NCBI RefSeq assembly: GCF_010119225.1
Contig: NZ_WNKF01000007.1
Location: 1 to 64,000 of the forward strand
Source of the DNA: Cyclobacterium roseum
Lineage (GTDB): Bacteria > Bacteroidota > Bacteroidia > Cytophagales > Cyclobacteriaceae
Direction of reading: 5' to 3'
DNA length: 64,000 nucleotides
The notes beneath the pieces are model-generated. The model saw only the letters and a program-made list of their open reading frames with translations. It was not told the DNA's origin and searched no databases. The translations under genes were made by a program, and so were the position numbers. Each line of letters starts with the position of its first letter. Position 1 is the stretch's first letter. Below, in pieces: positions 50,899 to 59,991 of the stretch.

Positions 50899-51993
50899 CT
50901 ATTCTACGGCGTACACGAAATTGCCATAACCTTCTTCCTCCAGATCTGAAAGGGGAATGAACTTCATCGCAGCGGAATTCATGCAATACCTCAGCCCTGT
51001 AGGTTCCGGACCGTCATTAAAAACATGGCCCACGTGCGAATCTCCATACTTACTGCGAACTTCTACGCGTACCATACCCATACTTCTGTCAATCGGCTTT
51101 TCCAGAAACCGGGCATCCAACGGTTTGGTAAAACTGGGCCAGCCTGATCCCGATTCGTACTTGTCACGGGAACTGAACAAAGGAGCCCCGGAAACAATAC
51201 AGACATACAAGCCTTTTTCCTTGTTGTCATTGAGGGGATTGTCAAAAGCCCGCTCAGTAGCTTCTTCCATCGTGACCTGATATTGTAAAGTCGTTAAACT
51301 GGCCTTCAATTCACTATCGGAAGGCTTATCGTAGTTTTCAGACGAGGGCACCTCCCAATGTTGCTGGATAAACCGGTCTCTTCCCGAACCCGTTCGATAG
51401 GCTTTATACTCCTTGGGTTTCTTTTTATAATAGTCCTGATGGTATTCCTCAGCAGGATAAAAATTGGTGAATTTAACAATAGGAGTGACGATCGGTTTCT
51501 CAAAAATATTCGATTTGTCGAGCATTTCTTTGCTGGATTCAGCCACTTTTTTCTGACTTTGATCGTGATAGAATAAAATCGACTCGTATTGGCTTCCCCG
51601 ATCATAAAAACTCCCCCCTGCATCGGTGGGGTCAAACAATTTCCAATAAATATCAATGATCTCGCTGAAACTGATCACATCTGGATCAAAGGTTACCTGA
51701 ACCGCCTCTTTATGACTGGTTTGGCCTGAGGAAACCTGCGCATAGGTTGGGTTTTTTTCTTTACCACCTGCATAACCTGAAACGACCGAAATAACCCCGT
51801 CAATCCCTTCAAATGGAGCTTCTATGCACCAAAAACAACCTCCGGCAAAGGTGGCTTTTTCGGTTTTACCTTGGTAACTGACCAATTCCTGCTCTCCATT
51901 GTCACCTCCCGACTCATTCGATGCGTTGCAGGCTGAAAGGGTAATGGAAAAAAGGGCAACTAGCCCAAATAGGGTTTTCCTTGAATAGCTCAT
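50899..51993 (-). CDS. msrAB: Bifunctional methionine sulfoxide reductase MsrA-MsrB, lipoprotein
   Basis: Repairs S- and R-methionine sulfoxide in exported proteins. Residues 1-22 are a lipoprotein signal (LSAC, Cys22). The MsrA domain (about 45-195) has GGCFWC with catalytic Cys53; the MsrB domain (about 225-355) has the GWPSF block and the catalytic RYCMNS with Cys337. The first zinc-binding CxxC of MsrB is [10 protein letters not shown], lacking the second Cys, so this is the zinc-free type. Lipoprotein export places the repair activity in the envelope. It converges on the response regulator gene. Confidence 0.94.
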   Translation of the reverse strand: MSYSRKTLFGLVALFSITLSACNASNESGGDNGEQELVSYQGKTEKATFAGGCFWCIEAPFEGIDGVISVVSGYAGGKEKNPTYAQVSSGQTSHKEAVQVTFDPDVISFSEIIDIYWKLFDPTDAGGSFYDRGSQYESILFYHDQSQKKVAESSKEMLDKSNIFEKPIVTPIVKFTNFYPAEEYHQDYYKKKPKEYKAYRTGSGRDRFIQQHWEVPSSENYDKPSDSELKASLTTLQYQVTMEEATERAFDNPLNDNKEKGLYVCIVSGAPLFSSRDKYESGSGWPSFTKPLDARFLEKPIDRSMGMVRVEVRSKYGDSHVGHVFNDGPEPTGLRYCMNSAAMKFIPLSDLEEEGYGNFVYAVE

Positions 51994-52073
51994 GTAAAAT
52001 AGTGTATTTATTTTCTTTAGGAAACGGCAAAATAGGGGTTTATGTTCAAAAATTTTAAGAGCCTGTTATAAGA

Positions 52074-52277
52074 TTATCCGGTAGGGGAATTATCCTCCGG
52101 AATGACAAACCACAGAATCAAGTAGACCAGTATGCCGGGAAAAGCGGCACTCAGTAATGAAATCAACACGTAAGCAATTCGAAGCTTGTCTGCTTCCCAG
52201 CCCAGATAGTTGGCAAGCCCAGCGCATACGCCCGCAATTAGTTTATTCTGAGTGGATCGGTGAAATTTTTTAGTCAT
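52074..52277 (-). CDS. Short PspC-domain protein
   Basis: 67 residues: basic N-terminus, KLIAGVCAGLANYLGW at 12-27 and a helix rich in Ile/Leu/Val ending YLILWFVIPED. It is a single PspC domain, shorter than the stress-response PspC regulators, and such short members are common in Bacteroidota. Membrane-stress role assumed from the family. Nothing next to it is a PspA gene. Confidence 0.88.
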   Translation of the reverse strand: MTKKFHRSTQNKLIAGVCAGLANYLGWEADKLRIAYVLISLLSAAFPGILVYLILWFVIPEDNSPTG

Positions 52278-52544
52278 GGAATCGTAATAGTTAGCGTTAA
52301 AAAAAACTGTTTTGCCAGCTTAAGGTAGTCAAACCACCCTAAGCCATGTAAATTAAGCAATTTGAAGGCCAATTTCAAAAAAGGAGTACCAACGCCACAT
52401 CCCCTGGAAAGAACCGCTAGATTGATCAGTTGTGTTGGATATCAATCCTGGCATTTTTTTTGAACCGAATGAATAAGAGTAAGTGATCGAAAGCGATGGC
52501 TTTCTTTAATTTAATTGAATGTATAACCAAACCAACTCAACACC
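52278..52544. other. Intergenic region, possible weak sigma-54-like element
   Basis: The gap before the coiled-coil lipoprotein contains TGGCATTTTTTTTGAA at 52449-52464, which has GG-N10-GA and so only partly matches the -24/-12 pattern of sigma-54 promoters. No other feature is seen. Confidence 0.25.
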
Positions 52545-52988
52545 ATGAATTTTAATGTAGTAAACTTGAGCGCAGCAATCGCCTGCACCCTGTTATTTAT
52601 CGCCTGTGACAGCAGCCAATCTGGAAATGAAAATCTGGGTGAGGCGGAAAATGAAATGGAAGCATTAACCTCTGATACCAAGGAGGAGGTAAACGAAGTC
52701 CTGTCAGAAACAAGAGCGGTTATTTCCAAGGAAACGGCTGAACTCAAAGAGGAGGCCAACAAATTGAAAAATGAATTGAAAGAAAAGCAACTGGAACCGG
52801 CCGATTCAGCCATTAGCGAGCATATTTCTCGGCTGGATGAAGGCATCCAGAATTTAGAGCTAAAGTCAAGAGAATTTGAAAATGCGGCTCAAAAAAGAAA
52901 GGAACAGATTAAAACCGAATTTGATAAACTGGTAGTAGAAGTGGAAACAAGTTTGGAGAAATTGAAAGAGGAATTGCAAGAAGGCTAA
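52545..52988 (+). CDS. Coiled-coil lipoprotein
   Basis: 147 residues. Residues 1-21 are a lipoprotein signal (LFIAC, Cys21). The rest is almost entirely charged helix, with long Glu/Lys heptads from about 35 to 147, so a rod-like coiled coil is expected. No enzymatic motif is present. A periplasmic spacer or chaperone-like role is possible but unproven. It is followed by a strong terminator. Confidence 0.78.
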   Translation: MNFNVVNLSAAIACTLLFIACDSSQSGNENLGEAENEMEALTSDTKEEVNEVLSETRAVISKETAELKEEANKLKNELKEKQLEPADSAISEHISRLDEGIQNLELKSREFENAAQKRKEQIKTEFDKLVVEVETSLEKLKEELQEG

Positions 52989-53018
52989 AAACAAATTTCG
53001 ACTACTGTAATGAGAAAG

Positions 53019-53055
53019 GCATTTTCTGAGCGATCAGGAAATGCTTCTTTATTTG
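53019..53055 (+). terminator. Intrinsic terminator after the coiled-coil lipoprotein
   Basis: GCATTTTCTGA (53019-53029), loop GCGA and TCAGGAAATGC (53034-53044) form an 11-base stem with one G-U pair, followed by TTCTTTATTT. Confidence 0.75.
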
Positions 53056-53158
53056 AATCCCTCTCAATCAAATCAGTGTACAGGGGCTATTTGCAGCTGC
53101 CAGGCATGGCGTTACTGAAGGCAGAAACCGTTGAGGTCTTCGAGGACGGTTTTTTTTG
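53056..53158 (+). ncRNA. Candidate small RNA between two terminators
   Basis: About 100 bases separate the terminator above from a second one (AACCGT at 53126-53131 and ACGGTT at 53146-53151, followed by seven T). The interval has no conserved open frame and contains base-pairing segments such as GCAGCTGC. I see no -7 element, so this is only a weak candidate for an independent sRNA. Confidence 0.25.
53125..53158 (+). terminator. Second intrinsic terminator-like hairpin
   Basis: A six-base stem AACCGT/ACGGTT with a 14-base loop and then a T-tract (53150-53157). It lies about 140 bases beyond the coiled-coil gene and does not directly follow any gene. Confidence 0.5.
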
Positions 53159-53377
53159 TGTACATTCCGAAAAAAGAATATGAGATCATATCGATGAGTG
53201 ATTTAGAAGAAGCGCAAATAGCTTTGGTTATCAGTAAATTACCTTCACTGAAAAGCAACAACAATTTGACAGGTTTGCGGATTCTAAGAATTATGAAAAA
53301 CGTATTACGTATCGTAAAATTATTTTTTCAGGGTGTAAAAAAAATTCCAAAATGAGTCATCGGCAAAAGTGATTTTT

Positions 53378-53394
53378 TTGGCTTGAAAATTGCA
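53378..53394 (+). promoter_or_regulatory. Sigma-54-type promoter ahead of the PAS kinase
   Basis: TTGGCTTGAAAATTGCA has the sigma-54 pattern: GG at 53380-53381 and GC at 53392-53393 with exactly ten bases between, and the typical TTGG and TTGCA surroundings. The kinase ATG is about 120 bases downstream. Sigma-54 control requires an enhancer-binding protein that is not in this window. Confidence 0.6.
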
Positions 53395-53514
53395 CAAAAT
53401 ATAGGGAAAAAATTAAAGGAAACATTGAAAAGGTATCACAAGATCTGAAATTGAGAATTCCGCTTAAAAAATCAGGCACATGCGGATGATCTCAATTTGA
53501 TAGGAATTTATATT
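53395..53514. other. Leader of the PAS kinase gene
   Basis: AT-rich leader between the sigma-54-type promoter and the kinase start; no gene or hairpin recognised. The region just before the promoter (53194-53355) holds an open frame of 53 residues from an ATG, KNVLRIVKLFFQGVKK near its end, of doubtful reality. Confidence 0.3.
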
Positions 53515-54609
53515 ATGGAAGACACAGAAAGTTTGTTGAGCAATACCGATTATGATTTGGGTTTGTTTTTTAAATTTTCTCCGGATTTGTTTTGCATCGC
53601 AAGCTACGATGGGTATTTTAAAAAAGTTAGTCCCTCTTTTCAGAAACTATTAGGTTATTCTTTTGATGAATTGTATGGCAACCCTACTACTACTTTTTTG
53701 TATGGAGAAGATGCGGCTATCACGGCGGACATTCGAAAAAATATAATTGGTGGCACGGCTTTAAAAAATTTTGAGAACCGGTACCGGACAAAAACAGGCG
53801 AAGTGATTTGGCTTTCCTGGACATCTTTTCCAATACCGGAGGAAAAGTTAATCTATGGGGTCGCCAGAAACATTACCCCCAAAAAAGAGATTGAGATCAA
53901 GAAAAACGAATGGATTCGGTATTTGACCCAGAGGAATGAAAAATTAAAGCAACTTACCATTACCACTTCGCATGACCTAAGAGCACCAGTTAACAACCTT
54001 TTAGCGGTTTTTCAGCTAATGGATCCGCATAAGATCGAAGATCAGGAGACATTGGAACTGGTGGAGTTGCTGCATCAGTCCACAGAGGGTTTAAAACAGA
54101 AGTTAGATCATTTTTTAACCATCCTAAAGCAAGAGAGTACTGAGCAGGTAAAAGTCGAGAAACTTTCGCTTAGAGATATTTACAATCAAACCACGATTGC
54201 CATTCAATCCCTTATTGAAAATTCAGGGGCTTTGATTTTGGCTGATTTCAGCCAGGTCCCGGAAGTTAATTTCAACCGAATGTATCTGGAAAGTATCTTC
54301 CTGAATTTGATTACCAACTCCATTAAATACAGCAAACCGAATGTAAAACCCCTTATAGAGATTAAAACTTTTGTGAAAAATGGCACGGTAAAAATTTCCT
54401 TTATGGACAATGGGCTGGGCTTTGATATGGAACAGGTGAAAATGAAATTATTTGGCTTTGATCAAACGTTTCACAGCCATAAGGAAAGCCAGGGCGTTGG
54501 GTTATACCTGGTACATTCCCATGTTACCGCATTGGGTGGAAAGATTGACGTGAAAAGCAAACCCGGGCAGGGAACGGAATTTATCATTTCTTTTCCGGAT
54601 CTGGATTAG
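53515..54609 (+). CDS. Orphan PAS-domain histidine kinase
   Basis: 364 residues from the ATG at 53515. A PAS domain (about 14-122, from FSPDLFCIASYDG to the last strand LIYGVARNITPKKE) is followed by the phosphoacceptor region LTITTSHDLRAPVNN with His153 and the ATPase domain with NLITNSIKYSKPN, DNGLGFDM and GVGLYLVHSHVTALGG. It has no transmembrane helix, so it senses a cytoplasmic signal. There is no adjacent response regulator. A sigma-54-type promoter lies upstream and the redox/glycan operon begins about 140 bases downstream. Confidence 0.92.
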   Translation: MEDTESLLSNTDYDLGLFFKFSPDLFCIASYDGYFKKVSPSFQKLLGYSFDELYGNPTTTFLYGEDAAITADIRKNIIGGTALKNFENRYRTKTGEVIWLSWTSFPIPEEKLIYGVARNITPKKEIEIKKNEWIRYLTQRNEKLKQLTITTSHDLRAPVNNLLAVFQLMDPHKIEDQETLELVELLHQSTEGLKQKLDHFLTILKQESTEQVKVEKLSLRDIYNQTTIAIQSLIENSGALILADFSQVPEVNFNRMYLESIFLNLITNSIKYSKPNVKPLIEIKTFVKNGTVKISFMDNGLGFDMEQVKMKLFGFDQTFHSHKESQGVGLYLVHSHVTALGGKIDVKSKPGQGTEFIISFPDLD

Positions 54610-54708
54610 TGAATTTGATTTTTTACGATCCGTTTGATTCTTTTTTAAATGCTAATTTTTTTCATCAACTTGTCAGGAATTGGACAGTTATTCGTCTGCT
54701 CCAGTACG

Positions 54709-54716
54709 TAAATTTG
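54709..54716 (+). promoter_or_regulatory. -7 element of a promoter for the redox/glycan operon
   Basis: TAAATTTG matches TAnnTTTG exactly, 33 bases before the ATG at 54749. No TTG lies at the usual spacing, so the -33 element may be weak or absent. Weak alone, but well placed. Confidence 0.4.
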
Positions 54717-54748
54717 TTGAAAAATGGTATTAGGCAGGATTTTTCCCA

Positions 54749-56104
54749 ATGAGTGAAAAAAACAAAAGCATCGTTATTATTGGCAATGGCATTTCAGGGG
54801 TAACCTGTGCGCGAACTATCCGAAAGCAGGATCCGCGGGTGCCCATCACCCTCATTTCCGGAGAAACGACCCATTTCTTTTCCCGTACCGCCCTGATGTA
54901 TATTTACATGGGCCACATGAAATACGAAGATACCAAGCCGTATGCGGATGATTTTTGGGAAAAAAATGACATCCAACTGCGCCAGGGATGGGTAAGTTCT
55001 GTGGATTATACCCATAAAAAGTTGGTTTTTCAGAACGGTGATGAATTGTCTTATGGAACATTGATTTTGGCCACCGGTTCCAAACCAAATAAATTTGGAT
55101 GGCCCGGAGAAAACCTGGAAGGGGTACAGGGGCTTTACAGTTATCCCGACCTGCTGGACATGGAGAAACACACCCAATCGATTAACCGGGCTGTAATAGT
55201 GGGCGGTGGATTAATTGGAATCGAAATGGCGGAAATGCTAGGCTCCAGAAATATCCCGGTAACATTTCTGGTTAGGGAAAAGGGTTTTTGGGACAACGTG
55301 CTTCCGCAGGAAGAAGCAGACCTGGTCAGCAGGCATATTCGGGAACATGGAGTTGACCTCCGACTAGAAACAGAACTGGCCGCTATTCTGGACGATGGAA
55401 AGGGAAGGGTAAAAGGAGTCCGGACTGGTAACGGCGAGACCATCGATTGTGGATTTGTGGGGTTAACGGCCGGGGTGAGTCCGTATATTGAGATATTCAA
55501 AGGAACCGAACTGGAAACCAATCGGGGCATTCTGGTGGACGAAAAATTTCAGACCAACCTTCCGGATGTGTATGCCATCGGTGATTGCGCAGAATTTAAA
55601 ATCGCCCCGGGACCGGATCGAAAAAAAATCGAACAAGTCTGGTACACGGGCAGAATGCATGGAGAAACACTGGCGCACAACCTGACGAGCAAAAATCAAG
55701 TTAGCTATCAGCCTGGTATTTGGTTTAATTCGGCGAAGTTTTTTGATATCGAGTACCAGACCTATGGGCACGTTCCAGCCCAACCAAGGGAGGGAGAATG
55801 GGCCTTCTACTGGGAGGATGCTTCCGGTAAGATGGCGCTGCGATTGCTTTTTAACGAAAAAGACGAGGTGTTAGGTGTCAACGCCTTTGGTTGGAGAATC
55901 CGGCATGCCTTTTTCGACCGGGCTATCACAGAAGGATGGGAGGCAGACAGGCTGCTCAGCCAACTACATAAAGCCGACTTCAACCCGGAATTTCACAAAA
56001 AGCTGCACCGGCTTCTTATAGCGGCTTATAACAAGGAAAAGGGCAAATCCCTGACGATTCCTAAAAGGTCATTTATTCAAAAACTAATTGGTTCAAGGGC
56101 ATGA
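54749..56104 (+). CDS. FAD/NAD(P)-dependent oxidoreductase (NirB/ferredoxin-reductase-like)
   Basis: 451 residues. The FAD-binding GNGISG at 12-17, then LILATGSKPNKFG near 105, a second Rossmann loop AVIVGGGLIGIEMAEMLG near 148-165 for NAD(P)H, and YAIGDCAEF near 275-283. The C-terminal extension is reminiscent of NirB/AIF-type reductases. No redox Cys pair is present, so electrons probably pass to a partner by FAD alone. Its stop overlaps the membrane polyferredoxin gene by four bases, making the partner likely. Inference: it feeds electrons from NAD(P)H to the Fe-S protein. Confidence 0.88.
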   Translation: MSEKNKSIVIIGNGISGVTCARTIRKQDPRVPITLISGETTHFFSRTALMYIYMGHMKYEDTKPYADDFWEKNDIQLRQGWVSSVDYTHKKLVFQNGDELSYGTLILATGSKPNKFGWPGENLEGVQGLYSYPDLLDMEKHTQSINRAVIVGGGLIGIEMAEMLGSRNIPVTFLVREKGFWDNVLPQEEADLVSRHIREHGVDLRLETELAAILDDGKGRVKGVRTGNGETIDCGFVGLTAGVSPYIEIFKGTELETNRGILVDEKFQTNLPDVYAIGDCAEFKIAPGPDRKKIEQVWYTGRMHGETLAHNLTSKNQVSYQPGIWFNSAKFFDIEYQTYGHVPAQPREGEWAFYWEDASGKMALRLLFNEKDEVLGVNAFGWRIRHAFFDRAITEGWEADRLLSQLHKADFNPEFHKKLHRLLIAAYNKEKGKSLTIPKRSFIQKLIGSRA

Positions 56105-57645
56105 AATTTCTTCAAAATACAGGGCTGACACTTTTTGTGTTAGGCTTAGCCATTTTCACCGCAATCCCTTTTTTGGGAACATGGGAACTAGATGCCTCCA
56201 TGGTAAAAGAAACGACAAAGGAGATGCACCGGGAGGTGATGGTAGATATACTAACTCCCATGTATGACAAAACCTACTCCTCTCAATTTGCCTTTATAGA
56301 CGAATATAGCCGCCATTTCGGAGCGTATAATGAATCTTTGAAAGCGGAAGAAAAATGGGATCAGGTGATTTGGGATGATTATGCCTTTCCCTTGACAAAA
56401 AATGCCTCCGAAGGCCCGGTATCCGCATCCCCTTTGCTATTCTTGTTCCTTTCCATAGGATTGGCGGTTTTTGGCGGATTACTTTACATCCTGCCGTTGC
56501 ATCGAAACGAAACCGCAGGTATAAAGAATGATGGAATTTATTTCTCTTCCATGAAAGCACGAGGCTGGCTGGGGATCGTCACCGGAACCTACCTGATTGT
56601 TTTTTACATCATTCTGTACTGGTACCCCGAATACATGGCAAATTTGGTGATCATGGTAGATCCCCTAAGCGAGGTCCTATCCGGTGGTCCGGCAAGTCAG
56701 TGGTTTTTATATGGATTGGTATACACCCTGGCCATTCTGGTAATGGGCATTCGAATGTTTCGAAAATATCGGGGGAACAATTACCAAACCATTCGAACCG
56801 TTTCGGTCATGTTTTTCCAGTTATCTTTTGCCTTTCTGATCCCGGAAATTTTGGTTTTATTCAACATGCCCTGGCATGACTTTAAGAATATTTGGCCCCT
56901 GGACTATTCATTTTTCTATGAATATCGCCTGGAAGGAATGATCAGTTCGGGTGCATTGGGCATGTTTATGCTTGTTTGGGGCATATTGTTAATTATAATC
57001 GGAGTGCCCATTTTCACCTATTTTTATGGAAAGCGCTGGTATTGTAGCTGGGTGTGTGGTTGCGGGGGACTGGCCGAAACCCTGGGAGATCCCTACCGGC
57101 AACTTTCGGATAAGTCCTTAAAATCGTGGCAAATTGAACGTTATCTGGTGCATGGGGTGTTGGTGTTTGCCGTCCTGATGACGGTCGTTACCCTAACCAA
57201 TTATTTTATGGAGTTTGGCCTCTTGGGTCAGGCAACGGATCAGCTCCACTCCATTTATGGTTTTGCAATTGGTTCGGCTTTTGCGGGAGTTATCGGGACT
57301 GGATTTTATCCCTTTATGGGGAACCGGGTGTGGTGCCGCTTTGGTTGTCCTTTGGCAGCCTATCTGGGCATCGTACAGCGTTTCAAATCCCGGTTTCGGA
57401 TCACAACCAACGGAGGGCAATGCATCTCCTGTGGTAATTGTTCCACCTATTGTGAAATGGGCATCGATGTGCGCTGGTATGCCCAGCGCGGGCAAAATAT
57501 CGTCCGATCCTCCTGTGTGGGCTGTGGCGTATGTTCCGCCGTCTGTCCCCGGGGAGTATTGAAACTAGAAAATGGGGAAGAATCCGGAAGGATTAACGAC
57601 ATGCCGGTTATTATCGGTAATAATTCGGTCAAATTGAAATCGTAA
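56101..57645 (+). CDS. Membrane-bound polyferredoxin (NosR/NapH/CcoG-like)
   Basis: 514 residues with a signal-anchor, a large extracytoplasmic loop (about 30-108) and several helices at about 110-130, 155-175, 200-220, 235-255, 285-308, 350-370 and 380-405. Cysteine motifs: YCSWVCGCGG at 314-323 (three Cys), WCRFGCP at 411-417, CISCGNCSTYC at 441-451 and CVGCGVCSAVCP at 472-483, the last two being standard 4Fe-4S sites. NosR/NapH-like proteins carry electrons across the membrane. The N-terminal loop has no recognised flavin site. The next gene starts two bases after its stop. Confidence 0.85.
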   Translation: MKFLQNTGLTLFVLGLAIFTAIPFLGTWELDASMVKETTKEMHREVMVDILTPMYDKTYSSQFAFIDEYSRHFGAYNESLKAEEKWDQVIWDDYAFPLTKNASEGPVSASPLLFLFLSIGLAVFGGLLYILPLHRNETAGIKNDGIYFSSMKARGWLGIVTGTYLIVFYIILYWYPEYMANLVIMVDPLSEVLSGGPASQWFLYGLVYTLAILVMGIRMFRKYRGNNYQTIRTVSVMFFQLSFAFLIPEILVLFNMPWHDFKNIWPLDYSFFYEYRLEGMISSGALGMFMLVWGILLIIIGVPIFTYFYGKRWYCSWVCGCGGLAETLGDPYRQLSDKSLKSWQIERYLVHGVLVFAVLMTVVTLTNYFMEFGLLGQATDQLHSIYGFAIGSAFAGVIGTGFYPFMGNRVWCRFGCPLAAYLGIVQRFKSRFRITTNGGQCISCGNCSTYCEMGIDVRWYAQRGQNIVRSSCVGCGVCSAVCPRGVLKLENGEESGRINDMPVIIGNNSVKLKS

Positions 57646-57647
57646 AC

Positions 57648-59135
57648 ATGTGGATCTATTTGTTTTTAGGAATGTATGGTTTGGCCATGACATTTATTTT
57701 GCTGTACAGTTTTGCACAGGCAAATTTGTTATGGCATTTTTTCCGGTTCAAAAGCAATAGCGAACCGATGGCTTCTTTGGACGACCCTGGTTTACCTCAG
57801 GTGACCGTTCAACTACCTGTTTTTAACGAAAAATACGTGGTACAGAGGTTGATGGATGCGGTCTGCAAGCTGGAGTACCCATCGGATAAGCTTGAAATCC
57901 AGATTCTCGACGATAGCACGGATGAAACGGTGTCGCTGATCCGGGAATCGATCAAAAAATACCCGGAAACGGATATCAAACACGTTCATCGAAAAGTCCG
58001 AACTGGCTTTAAGGCAGGTGCCCTGAAGGAGGGATTAGCCGAGGCTTCGGGAGAGCTGGTAGCCATATTTGATGCTGATTTTGTACCGGACACCCAATTT
58101 TTGCTAAAAACGGTCCCCCATTTTAAGAACGAAGAAATCGGCATGGTTCAATCCAGGTGGGGACATCTGAACGAAGATTATTCCCTGTTTACCCGGCTTC
58201 AGGCCTTTGCCCTGGATGCGCATTTTATGGTGGAGCAAATGGGAAGAAATGCCCAACAGGCTTTTATTAATTTTAATGGTACCGGAGGGATTTGGAGAAA
58301 AACCTGTATCCTGGATGCGGGAAACTGGGCAGACGATACGCTGACAGAAGACCTGGACCTGAGTTACCGTGCCCAGCAAAAAGGATGGAAATTTCTATAC
58401 CGGCCGGATGTGGTATCTCCTGCTGAACTTCCACCTGTCATGTCGGCTATCAAATCCCAGCAATTCCGCTGGACAAAGGGTGGGGCAGAATGTGCCGTCA
58501 AGCATTTAAAAGAGGTGCTGCGAGGGCCCTTTCCCTTTAGTGTCAAAATCCATGCAGCCGCTCATTTGCTAAATTCCTTGCTATTTATCGCCATATTGAT
58601 TGTCAGCATTAGCAGCCTACCGATTTGGTGGGGGTTTTACCAGGGATTGATTCCGCCGGATATTTTCAAGGCGGCGACTGTTTTTTTGGTAGGTTTTGTC
58701 CTGATAGCGGCCGTCTATTTTGTTGCCAATTTGAGTTTGGCTGGTTATTCCCGGAAAGGACTTTGGCGTTATTTATGGGAATTGCCCGTCTTCCTTTCGG
58801 TATCCATGGGACTTTCGGTTCATAATGGACAGGCAGTTTGGGAGGGGCTTACGGGGATTAAATCTCCTTTTATCCGAACACCCAAATACAACCTGAAAGG
58901 TAAAAAAGAAGGCTGGTCCGGTAATGTTTACCATCTCAAAAATGTCCCTGCCACGGTTTACGTAGAGGCAGGGTTGGCCTTGATCTTTCTGCTGGTCGTC
59001 GTTTTGTCGGTGTATACGGCTACTTACGAAATGATCCTTTTCCATGCCATGCTGGCCATGGGATTTGGAACCGTCAGCCTGGCCTCTTTCAGCGTTCCAG
59101 GTAGACCCAGTACCAGCATATCCAGCAGCGTTTGA
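57648..59135 (+). CDS. Processive glycosyltransferase, GT2 (BcsA/cellulose-synthase-like)
   Basis: 495 residues. Motifs of processive GT2 enzymes: ILDDS at 86-90, FDADF at 141-145, TED at 233-235 and QQFRW at 271-275 (QxxRW). An N-terminal helix and about four C-terminal helices (about 305-480) form the transmembrane channel. It resembles exopolysaccharide or glycan synthases more than true cellulose synthase: no PilZ domain. The gene is cotranscribed with the redox pair upstream. Polymer unknown. Confidence 0.88.
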   Translation: MWIYLFLGMYGLAMTFILLYSFAQANLLWHFFRFKSNSEPMASLDDPGLPQVTVQLPVFNEKYVVQRLMDAVCKLEYPSDKLEIQILDDSTDETVSLIRESIKKYPETDIKHVHRKVRTGFKAGALKEGLAEASGELVAIFDADFVPDTQFLLKTVPHFKNEEIGMVQSRWGHLNEDYSLFTRLQAFALDAHFMVEQMGRNAQQAFINFNGTGGIWRKTCILDAGNWADDTLTEDLDLSYRAQQKGWKFLYRPDVVSPAELPPVMSAIKSQQFRWTKGGAECAVKHLKEVLRGPFPFSVKIHAAAHLLNSLLFIAILIVSISSLPIWWGFYQGLIPPDIFKAATVFLVGFVLIAAVYFVANLSLAGYSRKGLWRYLWELPVFLSVSMGLSVHNGQAVWEGLTGIKSPFIRTPKYNLKGKKEGWSGNVYHLKNVPATVYVEAGLALIFLLVVVLSVYTATYEMILFHAMLAMGFGTVSLASFSVPGRPSTSISSSV

Positions 59136-59209
59136 CACTGAAAAAGGCCTGTTTTCTTTGCATTGGCGGGTTTTTACCAAGCGCAAGGCTGATCACTAAC
59201 TATTAAAGA

Positions 59210-59914
59210 ATGAACCCTAAAAACCGAGTACCTATCCTTATTGATGTTATCATACCTGCCTTTAACGAAGAGAATGCTGTTGGAAAGGTGATTCAGGAAA
59301 TTCCGGCCCTTGTCAGGCATGTAGTGGTAGTCAATAACAATTCCAATGACAATACCCGGAAAGTAGCGGCCAAGGCCGGTGCAGTGGTATTGGATGAGCC
59401 GATAAGGGGCTATGGAAAGGCCTGTTTGAAGGGGATGGCATTTCTTTCCCGGGAGAAAGTAGCTCCTGATGTGGTGGTTTTTTTGGATGCAGATTACAGT
59501 GACTATCCAGCAGAAATGGAACGGCTCATTGCGCCAATTATCGAGGATGGGTTTGATTTAGTAATTGGCTCCCGGGCGCTGGGCAATCGGGAGAAAGGAT
59601 CCATGACGCTACCACAAGTCTTTGGTAATTGGTTGGCTACGCGCTTGATGCGGCAGATGTTTTCAGCTCATTTTTCCGACCTGGGGCCTTTCCGGGCCAT
59701 TCGTTGGGAAAAGTTGCAGGCATTGCAAATGGTCGATGAAAACTACGGCTGGACCATAGAAATGCAGGTAAAGGCAGTCAAAGCCGGATTGACCTATACC
59801 GAAGTGCCGGTAAATTACCGGCAGCGGATAGGCAAGTCCAAAGTCAGTGGAACCCTGAAGGGAGTCATCGGTGCCGGATATAAAATCCTTTGGACGCTTT
59901 GGAAATACCGGTAA
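59210..59914 (+). CDS. Glycosyltransferase, GT2 (DPM1-like, without membrane domain)
   Basis: 234 residues: VIIPAFNEENAVGKVI near 13-28, VNNNSNDNT at 41-49, FLDADYSDYP at 91-100 and RAIRWEKLQALQM near the end. It has the core of dolichol-phosphate-mannose synthase enzymes but lacks C-terminal helices. It probably makes a polyprenyl-phosphate sugar for the GT-C-like protein encoded downstream. A 74-base gap separates it from the preceding gene. Confidence 0.88.
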   Translation: MNPKNRVPILIDVIIPAFNEENAVGKVIQEIPALVRHVVVVNNNSNDNTRKVAAKAGAVVLDEPIRGYGKACLKGMAFLSREKVAPDVVVFLDADYSDYPAEMERLIAPIIEDGFDLVIGSRALGNREKGSMTLPQVFGNWLATRLMRQMFSAHFSDLGPFRAIRWEKLQALQMVDENYGWTIEMQVKAVKAGLTYTEVPVNYRQRIGKSKVSGTLKGVIGAGYKILWTLWKYR

Positions 59915-59991
59915 CTTTTGCCCATACCTTTCGGGCGCATCGCTTTAGAAGTACGTATTTTTCATTAAATTACCACTAAATAAAACCAATC

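Noticed and set aside
53131-53355. 74-residue plus-strand frame beginning with TTG inside a terminator
   Set aside because: The start lies in a terminator stem; a shorter version from the ATG at 53194 is possible but has no conserved features I can see.
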